Origin: Macrostomum hystrix
Taxonomy: Eukaryota > Platyhelminthes > Macrostomidae
NCBI GenBank assembly: GCA_950097015.1
Contig: CATNEN010000001.1
Span: forward strand, 9,233,001-9,297,000
Direction of reading: 5' to 3'
DNA length: 64,000 nucleotides
The notes under the pieces are model-generated. The model was not told the origin of the DNA. It saw only the letters and a program-made list of their open reading frames with translations, and did not search any database. Both the position numbers and the translations under genes were made by a program. Shown here in pieces: positions 1 to 11,500 of this stretch (positions within the stretch are counted from its first letter, which is position 1; the number at the start of each line of letters is the position of its first letter).

Positions 1-595
1 TTTTCTGTGTTTTATTTTGCTTTTGAACATATTTCTTGTGAAAAATAACTTTCTTATTTCGTCGTCAAGTTAGGAAACGGTTGCAGTTTATTTAATCTTA
101 TGCATTATTGTCTGCGTCGAGTATTTTTATTTTTTACACACAATTTTTGCTTGCAAATTTACTATTTTAAGCATTATAAAAGAGATTTGTGTACAGAAAA
201 GTCTTTGCTCTTACTTTTACGTTTCAGAAACTGTTTAAGTCTAATTCGTGTGCCAAAGTGGTGATGCTGAATTGTTGTAATAACCACTGTTTTTTTCTCC
301 CCTCATTGACTTTTCTCGACGAGTACTCAAATTTTAAATTGCCATGCAATCCTACTACTTAAAGTAGATTATATACTCGTAGTTTGTTTTCTGTGCGCTA
401 AAAAAGTGATAGGAATGCATCATACCTTACAGTTCATTAGAAATATTATATAAATGCATTACTATTGTGATTAGTATAACTGCCTCTGTGTACTATCGTA
501 TAAATATAGGCTTTCTGTCTGTGGACTTGTGCAACAGTAGTATACGTTGATTTTAAGCTATAATTTAAACCGTAATTTAAACTTGTTGCTTTAAT
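1..595. other. AT-rich non-coding DNA
   Basis: No open frame or known repeat is seen here. A 13-bp palindrome, CTACTTAAAGTAG, lies at 355-367 and recurs at 9887-9899, with a one-base variant at 16264-16276. Confidence 0.6.
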
Positions 596-711
596 CTATT
601 TGTAAAAGTGGGAAAAAACGGAATCAGAATCGCAGAGTGATTCAGCACCACAATGACAGCAAACACAGTTCGAAATAAAAAGCCAGAATCGTAGAAAGAA
701 TTTCTGAAAAA

Positions 712-3700
712 AAAACGGAATCAGAATCGCAGCGAGAACTGAAAGCAGAATCGCAGCAAGAACTGAAAGCAGAATCGCAGCAAGAACTGAAAGAAGAATC
801 GCAGCAAGAACTGAAAGAAGAATCGCAGCAAGAAGGAAGAATCGCAGCGAGAACTGAAAGCAGAATCGCAGCGAGAACTGAAAGCAGAATCGCAGCAAGA
901 ACTGAAAGCAGAATCGCAGCAAGAACTGAAAGAAGAATCGCAGCAAGAAAGAAGAATCGCAGCGAGAACTGAAAGAAGAATCGCAGCGAGAACTGAAAGC
1001 AGAATCGCAGCAAGAACTGAAAGAAGAATCGCAGCGAGAACTGAAAGAAGAATCGCAGCGAGAACTGAAAGCAGAATCGCAGCAAGAACTGAAAGCAGAA
1101 TCGCAGCAAGAACTGAAAGAAGAATCGCAGCAAGAAAGAAGAATCGCAGCGAGAACTGAAAGAAGAATCGCAGCGAGAACTGAAAGCAGAATCGCAGCAA
1201 GAACTGAAAGCAGAATCGCAGCAAGAACTGAAAGCAGAATCGCAGCGAGAACTGAAAGCAGAATCGCAGCAAGAACTGAAAGAAGAATCACAGCAAGAAA
1301 GAAGAATCGCAGCGAGAACTGAAAGAAGAATCGCAGCAAGAACTGAAAGCAGAATCGCAGCGAGAACTGAAAGCAGAATCGCAGCGAGAACTGAAAGAAG
1401 AATCGCAGCGAGAACTGAAAGCAGAATCGCAGCGAGAACTGAAAGCAGAATCGCAGCAAGAACTGAAAGCAGAATCGCAGCAAGAACTGAAAGAAGAATC
1501 GCAGCAAGAAAGAAGAATCGCAGCGAGAACTGAAAGAAGAATCGCAGCGAGAACTGAAAGCAGAATCGCAGCAAGAACTGAAAGAAGAATCGCAGCAAGA
1601 AAGAAGAATCGCAGCGAGAACTGAAAGAAGAATCGCAGCGAGAACTGAAAGCAGAATCGCAGCAAGAACTGAAAGCAGAATCGCAGCAAGAACTGAAAGA
1701 AGAATCGCAGCAAGAAAGAAGAATCGCAGCGAGAACTGAAAGAAGAATCGCAGCGAGAACTGAAAGCAGAATCGCAGCAAGAACTGAAAGCAGAATCGCA
1801 GCAAGAACTGAAAGCAGAATCGCAGCGAGAACTGAAAGCAGAATCGCAGCAAGAACTGAAAGAAGAATCGCAGCAAGAAAGAAGAATCGCAGCGAGAACT
1901 GAAAGAAGAATCGCAGCAAGAACTGAAAGCAGAATCGCAGCGAGAACTGAAAACAGAATCGCAGCGAGAACTGAAAGAAGAATCGCAGCGAGAACTGAAA
2001 GCAGAATCGCAGCAAGAACTGAAAGAAGAATCGCAGCAAGAACTGAAAGCAGAATCGCAGCGAGAACTGAAAGCAGAATCGCAGCGAGAACTGAAAGCAG
2101 AATCGCAGCAAGAACTGAAAGCAGAATCGCAGCGAGAACTGAAAGCAGAATCGCAGCGAGAACTGAAAGCAGAATCGCAGCAAGAACTGAAAGAAGAATC
2201 GCAGCGAGAACTGAAGGAAGAATCGCAGCGAGAACTGAAAGAAGAATCGCAGCAAGGAAGAATCGCAGCGAGAACTGAAAGAAGAATCGGAGCAAGAAGG
2301 AAGAATCGCAGCGAGAACTGAAAGAAGAATCGCAGCAAGAACTGAAAGCAGAATCGCAGCGAGAACTGAAAGCAGAATCGCAGCGAGAACTGAAAGCAGA
2401 ATCGCAGCGAGAACTGAAGGAAGAATCGCAGCGAGAACTGAAAGAAGAATCGCAGCAAGAAAGAAGAATCGCAGCAAGAACTGAAAGCAGAATCGCAGCG
2501 AGAACTGAAAGCAGAATCGCAGCGAGAACTGAAAGCAGAATCGCAGCGAGAACTGAAAGCAGAATCGCAGCGAGAACTGAAGGAAGAATCGCAGCGAGAA
2601 CTGAAAGAAGAATCGGAGCAAGAAGGAAGAATCGCAGCGAGAACTGAAAGAAGAATCGCAGCAAGAACTGAAAGCAGAATCGCAGCGAGAACTGAAAGCA
2701 GAATCGGAGCGAGAACTGAAAGCAGAATCGCAGCGAGAACTGAAGGAAGAATCGCAGCGAGAACTGAAAGAAGAATCGCAGCAAGAGGGAAGAATCGCAG
2801 CGAGAACTGAAAGAAGAATCGCAGCAAGAAGGAAGAATCGCAGCGAGAAGGAAGAATCGCAGCAAGAAGGAAGAATCTCAGCGCGAACTGAAAGAAGAAT
2901 CGCAGCAAGAAGGAAGAATCGCAGCGAGAACTGAAAGAAGAATCGCAGCGAGAACTGAAAGCAGAATCGCAGCAAGAACTGAAAGAAGAATCGCAGCGAG
3001 AACTGAAAGAAGAATCGCAGCGAGAACTGAAAGCAGAATCGCAGCAAGAACTGAAAGCAGAATCGCAGCAAGAACTGAAAGCAGAATCGCAGCAAGAACT
3101 GAAAGAAGAATCGCAGCAAGAACTGAAAGAAGAATCGCAGCGAGAACTGAAAGCAGAATCGCAGCAAGAACTGAAAGCAGAATCGCAGCAAGAACTGAAA
3201 GAAGAATCGCAGCAAGAAAGAAGAATCGCAGCGAGAACTGAAAGAAGAATCGCAGCGAGAACTGAAAGCAGAATCGCAGCAAGAACTGAAAGAAGAATCG
3301 CAGCGAGAACTGAAAGAAGAATCGCAGCGAGAACTGAAAGCAGAATCGCAGCAAGAACTGAAAGCAGAATCGCAGCAAGAACTGAAAGAAGAATCGCAGC
3401 AAGAAAGAAGAATCGCAGCGAGAACTGAAAGAAGAATCGCAGCGAGAACTGAAAGCAGAATCGCAGCAAGAACTGAAAGCAGAATCGCAGCAAGAACTGA
3501 AAGCAGAATCGCAGCAAGAACTGAAAGAAGAATCGCAGCAAGAAAGAAGAATCGCAGCGAGAACTGAAAGAAGAATCGCAGCGAGAACTGAAAGCAGAAT
3601 CGCAGCAAGAACTGAAAGCAGAATCGCAGCAAGAACTGAAAGAAGAATCGCAGCAAGAAAGAAGAATCGCAGCGAGAACTGAAAGAAGAATCGCAGCGAG

Positions 3701-6700
3701 AACTGAAAGCAGAATCGCAGCAAGAACTGAAAGCAGAATCGCAGCAAGAACTGAAAGCAGAATCGCAGCGAGAACTGAAAGCAGAATCGCAGCAAGAACT
3801 GAAAGAAGAATCGCAGCAAGAAAGAAGAATCGCAGCGAGAACTGAAAGAAGAATCGCAGCAAGAACTGAAAGCAGAATCGCAGCGAGAACTGAAAACAGA
3901 ATCGCAGCGAGAACTGAAAGAAGAATCGCAGCGAGAACTGAAAGCAGAATCGCAGCAAGAACTGAAAGAAGAATCGCAGCAAGAACTGAAAGCAGAATCG
4001 CAGCGAGAACTGAAAGCAGAATCGCAGCGAGAACTGAAAGCAGAATCGCAGCAAGAACTGAAAGCAGAATCGCAGCGAGAACTGAAAGCAGAATCGCAGC
4101 GAGAACTGAAAGCAGAATCGCAGCAAGAACTGAAAGAAGAATCGCAGCGAGAACTGAAGGAAGAATCGCAGCGAGAACTGAAAGAAGAATCGCAGCAAGG
4201 AAGAATCGCAGCGAGAACTGAAAGAAGAATCGGAGCAAGAAGGAAGAATCGCAGCGAGAACTGAAAGAAGAATCGCAGCAAGAACTGAAAGCAGAATCGC
4301 AGCGAGAACTGAAAGCAGAATCGCAGCGAGAACTGAAAGCAGAATCGCAGCGAGAACTGAAGGAAGAATCGCAGCGAGAACTGAAAGAAGAATCGCAGCA
4401 AGAAAGAAGAATCGCAGCAAGAACTGAAAGCAGAATCGCAGCGAGAACTGAAAGCAGAATCGCAGCGAGAACTGAAAGCAGAATCGCAGCGAGAACTGAA
4501 AGCAGAATCGCAGCGAGAACTGAAGGAAGAATCGCAGCGAGAACTGAAAGAAGAATCGGAGCAAGAAGGAAGAATCGCAGCGAGAACTGAAAGAAGAATC
4601 GCAGCAAGAACTGAAAGCAGAATCGCAGCGAGAACTGAAAGCAGAATCGGAGCGAGAACTGAAAGCAGAATCGCAGCGAGAACTGAAGGAAGAATCGCAG
4701 CGAGAACTGAAAGAAGAATCGCAGCAAGAGGGAAGAATCGCAGCGAGAACTGAAAGAAGAATCGCAGCAAGAAGGAAGAATCGCAGCGAGAAGGAAGAAT
4801 CGCAGCAAGAAGGAAGAATCTCAGCGCGAACTGAAAGAAGAATCGCAGCAAGAAGGAAGAATCGCAGCGAGAACTGAAAGAAGAATCGCAGCGAGAACTG
4901 AAAGCAGAATCGCAGCAAGAACTGAAAGAAGAATCGCAGCGAGAACTGAAAGAAGAATCGCAGCGAGAACTGAAAGCAGAATCGCAGCAAGAACTGAAAG
5001 CAGAATCGCAGCAAGAACTGAAAGCAGAATCGCAGCAAGAACTGAAAGAAGAATCGCAGCAAGAACTGAAAGAAGAATCGCAGCGAGAACTGAAAGCAGA
5101 ATCGCAGCAAGAACTGAAAGCAGAATCGCAGCAAGAACTGAAAGAAGAATCGCAGCAAGAAAGAAGAATCGCAGCGAGAACTGAAAGAAGAATCGCAGCG
5201 AGAACTGAAAGCAGAATCGCAGCAAGAACTGAAAGAAGAATCGCAGCGAGAACTGAAAGAAGAATCGCAGCGAGAACTGAAAGCAGAATCGCAGCAAGAA
5301 CTGAAAGCAGAATCGCAGCAAGAACTGAAAGAAGAATCGCAGCAAGAAAGAAGAATCGCAGCGAGAACTGAAAGAAGAATCGCAGCGAGAACTGAAAGCA
5401 GAATCGCAGCAAGAACTGAAAGCAGAATCGCAGCAAGAACTGAAAGCAGAATCGCAGCGAGAACTGAAAGCAGAATCGCAGCAAGAACTGAAAGAAGAAT
5501 CACAGCAAGAAAGAAGAATCGCAGCGAGAACTGAAAGAAGAATCGCAGCAAGAACTGAAAGCAGAATCGCAGCGAGAACTGAAAGCAGAATCGCAGCGAG
5601 AACTGAAAGAAGAATCGCAGCAAGAACTGAAAGAAGAATCGCAGCAAGAAGGAAGAATCGCAGCGAGAACTGAAAGCAGAATCGCAGCGAGAACTGAAAG
5701 CAGAATCGCAGCAAGAACTGAAAGCAGAATCGCAGCAAGAACTGAAAGAAGAATCGCAGCAAGAAAGAAGAATCGCAGCGAGAACTGAAAGAAGAATCGC
5801 AGCGAGAACTGAAAGCAGAATCGGAGCGAGAACTGAAAGCAGAATCGCAGCGAGAACTGAAGGAAGAATCGCAGCGAGAACTGAAAGAAGAATCGCAGCA
5901 AGAGGGAAGAATCGCAGCGAGAACTGAAAGAAGAATCGCAGCAAGAAGGAAGAATCGCAGCGAGAAGGAAGAATCGCAGCAAGAAGGAAGAATCTCAGCG
6001 CGAACTGAAAGAAGAATCGCAGCAAGAAGGAAGAATCGCAGCGAGAACTGAAAGAAGAATCGCAGCGAGAACTGAAAGCAGAATCGCAGCAAGAACTGAA
6101 AGAAGAATCGCAGCGAGAACTGAAAGAAGAATCGCAGCGAGAACTGAAAGCAGAATCGCAGCAAGAACTGAAAGCAGAATCGCAGCAAGAACTGAAAGCA
6201 GAATCGCAGCAAGAACTGAAAGAAGAATCGCAGCAAGAACTGAAAGAAGAATCGCAGCGAGAACTGAAAGCAGAATCGCAGCAAGAACTGAAAGCAGAAT
6301 CGCAGCAAGAACTGAAAGAAGAATCGCAGCAAGAAAGAAGAATCGCAGCGAGAACTGAAAGAAGAATCGCAGCGAGAACTGAAAGCAGAATCGCAGCAAG
6401 AACTGAAAGAAGAATCGCAGCGAGAACTGAAAGAAGAATCGCAGCGAGAACTGAAAGCAGAATCGCAGCAAGAACTGAAAGCAGAATCGCAGCAAGAACT
6501 GAAAGAAGAATCGCAGCAAGAAAGAAGAATCGCAGCGAGAACTGAAAGAAGAATCGCAGCGAGAACTGAAAGCAGAATCGCAGCAAGAACTGAAAGCAGA
6601 ATCGCAGCAAGAACTGAAAGCAGAATCGCAGCGAGAACTGAAAGCAGAATCGCAGCAAGAACTGAAAGAAGAATCACAGCAAGAAAGAAGAATCGCAGCG

Positions 6701-9240
6701 AGAACTGAAAGAAGAATCGCAGCAAGAACTGAAAGCAGAATCGCAGCGAGAACTGAAAGCAGAATCGCAGCGAGAACTGAAAGAAGAATCGCAGCAAGAA
6801 CTGAAAGAAGAATCGCAGCAAGAAGGAAGAATCGCAGCGAGAACTGAAAGCAGAATCGCAGCGAGAACTGAAAGCAGAATCGCAGCAAGAACTGAAAGCA
6901 GAATCGCAGCAAGAACTGAAAGAAGAATCGCAGCAAGAAAGAAGAATCGCAGCGAGAACTGAAAGAAGAATCGCAGCGAGAACTGAAAGCAGAATCGCAG
7001 CAAGAACTGAAAGAAGAATCGCAGCAAGAAAGAAGAATCGCAGCGAGAACTGAAAGAAGAATCGCAGCGAGAACTGAAAGCAGAATCGCAGCAAGAACTG
7101 AAAGCAGAATCGCAGCAAGAACTGAAAGAAGAATCGCAGCAAGAAAGAAGAATCGCAGCGAGAACTGAAAGAAGAATCGCAGCGAGAACTGAAAGCAGAA
7201 TCGCAGCAAGAACTGAAAGCAGAATCGCAGCAAGAACTGAAAGCAGAATCGCAGCGAGAACTGAAAGCAGAATCGCAGCAAGAACTGAAAGAAGAATCGC
7301 AGCAAGAAAGAAGAATCGCAGCGAGAACTGAAAGAAGAATCGCAGCAAGAACTGAAAGCAGAATCGCAGCGAGAACTGAAAACAGAATCGCAGCGAGAAC
7401 TGAAAGAAGAATCGCAGCGAGAACTGAAAGCAGAATCGCAGCAAGAACTGAAAGAAGAATCGCAGCAAGAACTGAAAGCAGAATCGCAGCGAGAACTGAA
7501 AGCAGAATCGCAGCGAGAACTGAAAGCAGAATCGCAGCAAGAACTGAAAGCAGAATCGCAGCGAGAACTGAAAGCAGAATCGCAGCGAGAACTGAAAGCA
7601 GAATCGCAGCAAGAACTGAAAGAAGAATCGCAGCGAGAACTGAAGGAAGAATCGCAGCGAGAACTGAAAGAAGAATCGCAGCAAGGAAGAATCGCAGCGA
7701 GAACTGAAAGAAGAATCGGAGCAAGAAGGAAGAATCGCAGCGAGAACTGAAAGAAGAATCGCAGCAAGAACTGAAAGCAGAATCGCAGCGAGAACTGAAA
7801 GCAGAATCGCAGCGAGAACTGAAAGCAGAATCGCAGCGAGAACTGAAGGAAGAATCGCAGCGAGAACTGAAAGAAGAATCGCAGCAAGAAAGAAGAATCG
7901 CAGCAAGAACTGAAAGCAGAATCGCAGCGAGAACTGAAAGCAGAATCGCAGCGAGAACTGAAAGCAGAATCGCAGCGAGAACTGAAAGCAGAATCGCAGC
8001 GAGAACTGAAGGAAGAATCGCAGCGAGAACTGAAAGAAGAATCGGAGCAAGAAGGAAGAATCGCAGCGAGAACTGAAAGAAGAATCGCAGCAAGAACTGA
8101 AAGCAGAATCGCAGCGAGAACTGAAAGCAGAATCGGAGCGAGAACTGAAAGCAGAATCGCAGCGAGAACTGAAGGAAGAATCGCAGCGAGAACTGAAAGA
8201 AGAATCGCAGCAAGAGGGAAGAATCGCAGCGAGAACTGAAAGAAGAATCGCAGCAAGAAGGAAGAATCGCAGCGAGAAGGAAGAATCGCAGCAAGAAGGA
8301 AGAATCTCAGCGCGAACTGAAAGAAGAATCGCAGCAAGAAGGAAGAATCACAGCGAGAACTGAAAGAAGAATCGCAGCAAGAAGGAAGTATCGCAGCGAG
8401 AACTGAAAGAAGAATCGCAGCAAGAAGGAAGAATCGCAGTGAGAACTGAAAGAAGAATCGCAGCAAGAAGGAAGAATCGCAGCGAGAAGGAAGAATCGAA
8501 GCAAGAAGGAAGAATCGCAGCGAGAACTGAAAGAAGAATCGCAGCAAGAAGGAAGAATCGCAGCAAGAACTGAAAGCAGAGTCGCAGCAAGAAGGAAGAA
8601 TCGCAGCGAGAACTGAAAGAAGAATCGCAGCAAGAACTGAAAGCAGAGTCGCAGCAAGAAGGAAGAATCGCAGCGAGAACTGAAAGAAGAATCGCAGCAA
8701 GAACTGAAAGCAGAGTCGCAGCAAGAAGGAAGAATCGCAGCGAGAACTGAAAGAAGAATCGCAGCAAGAAGGAAGAATCGCAGCAAGAACTGAAAGCAGA
8801 GTCGCAGCAAGAAGGAAGAATCGCAGCGAGAACTGAAAGAAGAATCGCAGCAAGAACTGAAAGCAGAGTCGCAGCAAGAAGGAAGAATCGCAGCGAGAAC
8901 TGAAAGAATAATCGCAGCAAGAAGGAAGAATCGCAGCAAGAACTGAAAGCAGAATCGCAGCGAGAACTGAAAGCAGAATCGCAGCAAGAACTGAAAGAAG
9001 AATCGCAGCGAGAACTGAAAGCAGAATCGCAGCAAGAACTGAAAGAAGAATCGCAGCGAGAACTGAAAGCAGAATCGCAGCAAGAACTGAAAGAAGAATC
9101 GCAGCGAGAACTGAAAGCAGAATCGCAGCAAGAACTGAAAGCAGAATCGCAGCGAGAACTGAAAGCAGAATCGCAGCAAGAACTGAAAGCAGAATCGCAG
9201 CGAGAACTGAAAGCAGAGTCGCAGCTAGAAGTGGAGAAAG
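712..9240. repeat. 8.5 kb minisatellite, 24/19-bp units
   Basis: The array is built from a 24-bp unit that starts GAATCGCAGCRAGAACTG, mixed with 19-bp and rarer 16-bp deletion forms, roughly 370 units in all. A solitary piece of the unit at 613-635 (AAAAAACGGAATCAGAATCG and following bases) is repeated at 712-735, where the array begins. Rare variants mark kilobase-scale copies: AATCTCAGCGC at 2874, 4817, 5991 and 8303, and AATCACAGC at 1286, 5498 and 6672. Read on the minus strand the unit has no stop codon in any frame, so open frames of up to 2020 codons arise without coding. On the plus strand one frame of the 24-mer reads as an eight-residue repeat (ESQRELKA), but the 19-bp units change the frame. 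Confidence 0.97.
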
Positions 9241-9248
9241 AACCGTAG
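8926..9248 (+). CDS. possible C-terminal coding exon of octapeptide repeats
   Basis: From 8926 only 24-bp units occur, so one plus-strand frame stays open and reads as repeats of ESQRELKA and close variants. At the array end the units diverge into a non-repeat tail (LEVEKEP) with a TAG stop at 9246-9248, and an AATAAA hexamer follows at 9271. That looks like the 3' end of a gene whose coding repeat seeded the array. Against this, no upstream exon or start is seen, and a TGA closes the frame just upstream, near 8902. The repeat would be highly charged and helix-prone. It may be a relic and not an active gene. Confidence 0.2.
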
Positions 9249-9270
9249 CATCTAGCGATTGCAGAGGATA

Positions 9271-9276
9271 AATAAA
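9271..9276 (+). terminator. AATAAA polyadenylation-like hexamer
   Basis: A canonical hexamer lies 23 bp after the stop codon that ends the possible octapeptide-repeat frame. AATAAA is common by chance in DNA this AT-rich. Confidence 0.25.
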
Positions 9277-10282
9277 TTTAAGAAGCTTAGAGCAAATTAT
9301 TTGGCAGGTAAAATTCTACAAAATGTTCTGATATCGATAAAGCAGATAAAAAACTCTCGTAATAATTTATTTATTTAGCTATCTAAAAAACTTAAAATAA
9401 AACCTACTTTGGTGAGAAGCACGAATAAAAAAGTATTCTAACTTTAAACAATGTACTCGTAGCATAAAACAGCAAGTATAAACTAGCAGTTGTGGATAGA
9501 AAGGAAAAAAGCTATTAAAAAGACACTAAATAACCAGAACAGCAGACAGGCACAGAAAATTATACGCATTAGGCATACAATAAATCTAATTGTAAATATC
9601 TAGTCGCTTTTTAGAGGCAAAAATATGATAAAAACGCGATTTAAGTTAAGTTAGGCGTCATAAATTCACGCTTAAAACAGCTAATAAAACACTAAAAATT
9701 AATTAAATAATGTGCCATATGATTTCTCTGGGTATTTTTTTGACTCTAAAAAACATAGTCGCTCTAAACTATTGTGCTTACTTACAGTAATACATATTTT
9801 ATATATGTACATTCTGGAGGGATTATAGTAAAATTCACGAGTGGGGTTTTAAGCCGAATAATTGAGGCCACGCCACTCACCACTTGCTACTTAAAGTAGA
9901 CGATAAGCTCTAAATAACATTATTTTTAAGTCTGAGAATACCCAGTGAAAAAGCCGAGGCTTTTAAGAAACACAGAAACTACATAGAAAAAAAGCGAAGA
10001 CCTACAGTATATCATGGACTATGCTATTGTTAAAGCAAGTAGTTTAATATTATTTTCTTATTATTATCGAATATGAGACATCGAATTTTAAATCGAATCA
10101 ACACGACACTGGGGTGCCAAGAACAAAAGTTTCTATAAATACTGATTAACATATTAATAAAAGCTAATATAAAACTACAGACCTATCAATTTGTAAAAAT
10201 CAGCAGTAGCGATACTAATAAACAGTTTGCAAAATCTTTAGTCGATAGACGAATAACATTTTCGATTTTTCGAACTTTTTCG
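9277..10282. other. AT-rich intergenic spacer
   Basis: No gene is seen. The palindrome CTACTTAAAGTAG is at 9887-9899. Several further AATAAA and TTTATT hexamers occur. Confidence 0.6.
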
Positions 10283-11330
10283 AATGTCACTATAAGGCGT
10301 CAATTGTTACACCCGTTTCTTAGAAAATGTCACTATAAGGCGTCAATTGTTACGAGCTACACCCGTTTCTTAGAAAATGTCACTATAAGGCGTCAATTGT
10401 TACACCCTTTTCTTAGAAAATGTCACTATAAGGCGTCAATTGTAACACCTGTTTCTTAGAAAATGTCACTATAAGGCGTCAATTGTTACACCCTTTTCTT
10501 AGAAAATGTCACTATAAGGCGTCAATTGTTACACCCGTCTCTTAGAAAATGTCACTATAAGGCGTCAATTGTTACACCCGTTTCTTAGAAAATGTCACTA
10601 TAAGGCGTCAATTGTTACACCCGTTTCTTAGAAAATGTCACTATAAGGCGTCAATTGTTACGAGCTACACCCGTTTCTTAGAAAATGTCACTATAAGGCG
10701 TCAATTGTTACACCCTTTTCTTAGAAAATGTCACTATAAGGCGTCAATTGTAACACCTGTTTCTTAGAAAATGTCACTATAAGGCGTCAATTGTTACACC
10801 CTTTTCTTAGAAAATGTCACTATAAGGCGTCAATTGTTACACCCGTCTCTTAGAAAATGTCACTATAAGGCGTCAATTGTTACACCCGTTTCTTAGAAAA
10901 TGTCACTATAAGGCGTCAATTGTTACACCCGTCTCTTAGAAAATGTCACTATAAGGCGTCAATTGTTACACCCGTTTCTTAGAAAATGTCACTATAAGGC
11001 GTCAATTGTTACACCCGTTTCTTAGAAAATGTCACTATAAGGCGTCAATTGTTACACCCGTTTCTTAGAAAATGTCACTATAAGGCGTCAATTGTTACAC
11101 CCGTCTCTTAGAAAATGTCACTATAAGGCGTCAATTGTTACACCCGTCTCTTAGAAAATGTCACTATAAGGCGTCAATTGTCACACCCGTTTCTTAGAAA
11201 ATGCCACTATAAAGCGTCAATTGTCAAACACGTTTCTTAGAAAATGCCACTATAAAGCGTCAATTGTCACACCCGTTTCTTAGAAAATGTCACTCCTGAA
11301 GCGTTCATTGTGACACTAATGTCCTAGACA
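10283..11330. repeat. 43-bp minisatellite
   Basis: About 24 tandem units contain the core CACTATAAGGCGTCAATTGT. Two units near 10352 and 10657 share the same 7-bp insertion (GAGCTAC), which shows that a block of about 305 bp was itself duplicated. Units after 11200 are more diverged, as expected at an array edge. The array ends about 170 bp beyond the opine dehydrogenase stop codon. Confidence 0.95.
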
Positions 11331-11347
11331 AAATCACACTATTATAA

Positions 11348-11353
11348 TTTATT
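11348..11353 (-). terminator. polyadenylation signal of opine dehydrogenase
   Basis: TTTATT on the plus strand gives AATAAA on the minus strand, about 150 bp after the opine dehydrogenase stop codon and just before the 43-bp array. Confidence 0.45.
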
Positions 11354-11500
11354 GTACAACTTTTTTCGATAAAAGTAAAAAAAGAAAATATATTGTCACA
11401 ACTGATTTAAGCAAACTCTTTTTCAAAGACAAACTAACAGTTATAGAATCTTCATTGGTAATATCAACTCAATCAGACTCAACAAAATCAGTCGATGATC

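Noticed and set aside
596-9179. Very long minus-strand open frames (up to 2020 codons, rich in Cys, Phe, Leu, Ser)
   Set aside because: The repeat unit has no stop codon in any minus-strand frame, so all frames stay open regardless of coding. Overlapping frames give the same composition and indels do not select a frame.
10283-11330. CRISPR-like array
   Set aside because: Units are directly adjacent with no unique spacers, and the DNA is eukaryotic. The same holds for the other arrays.
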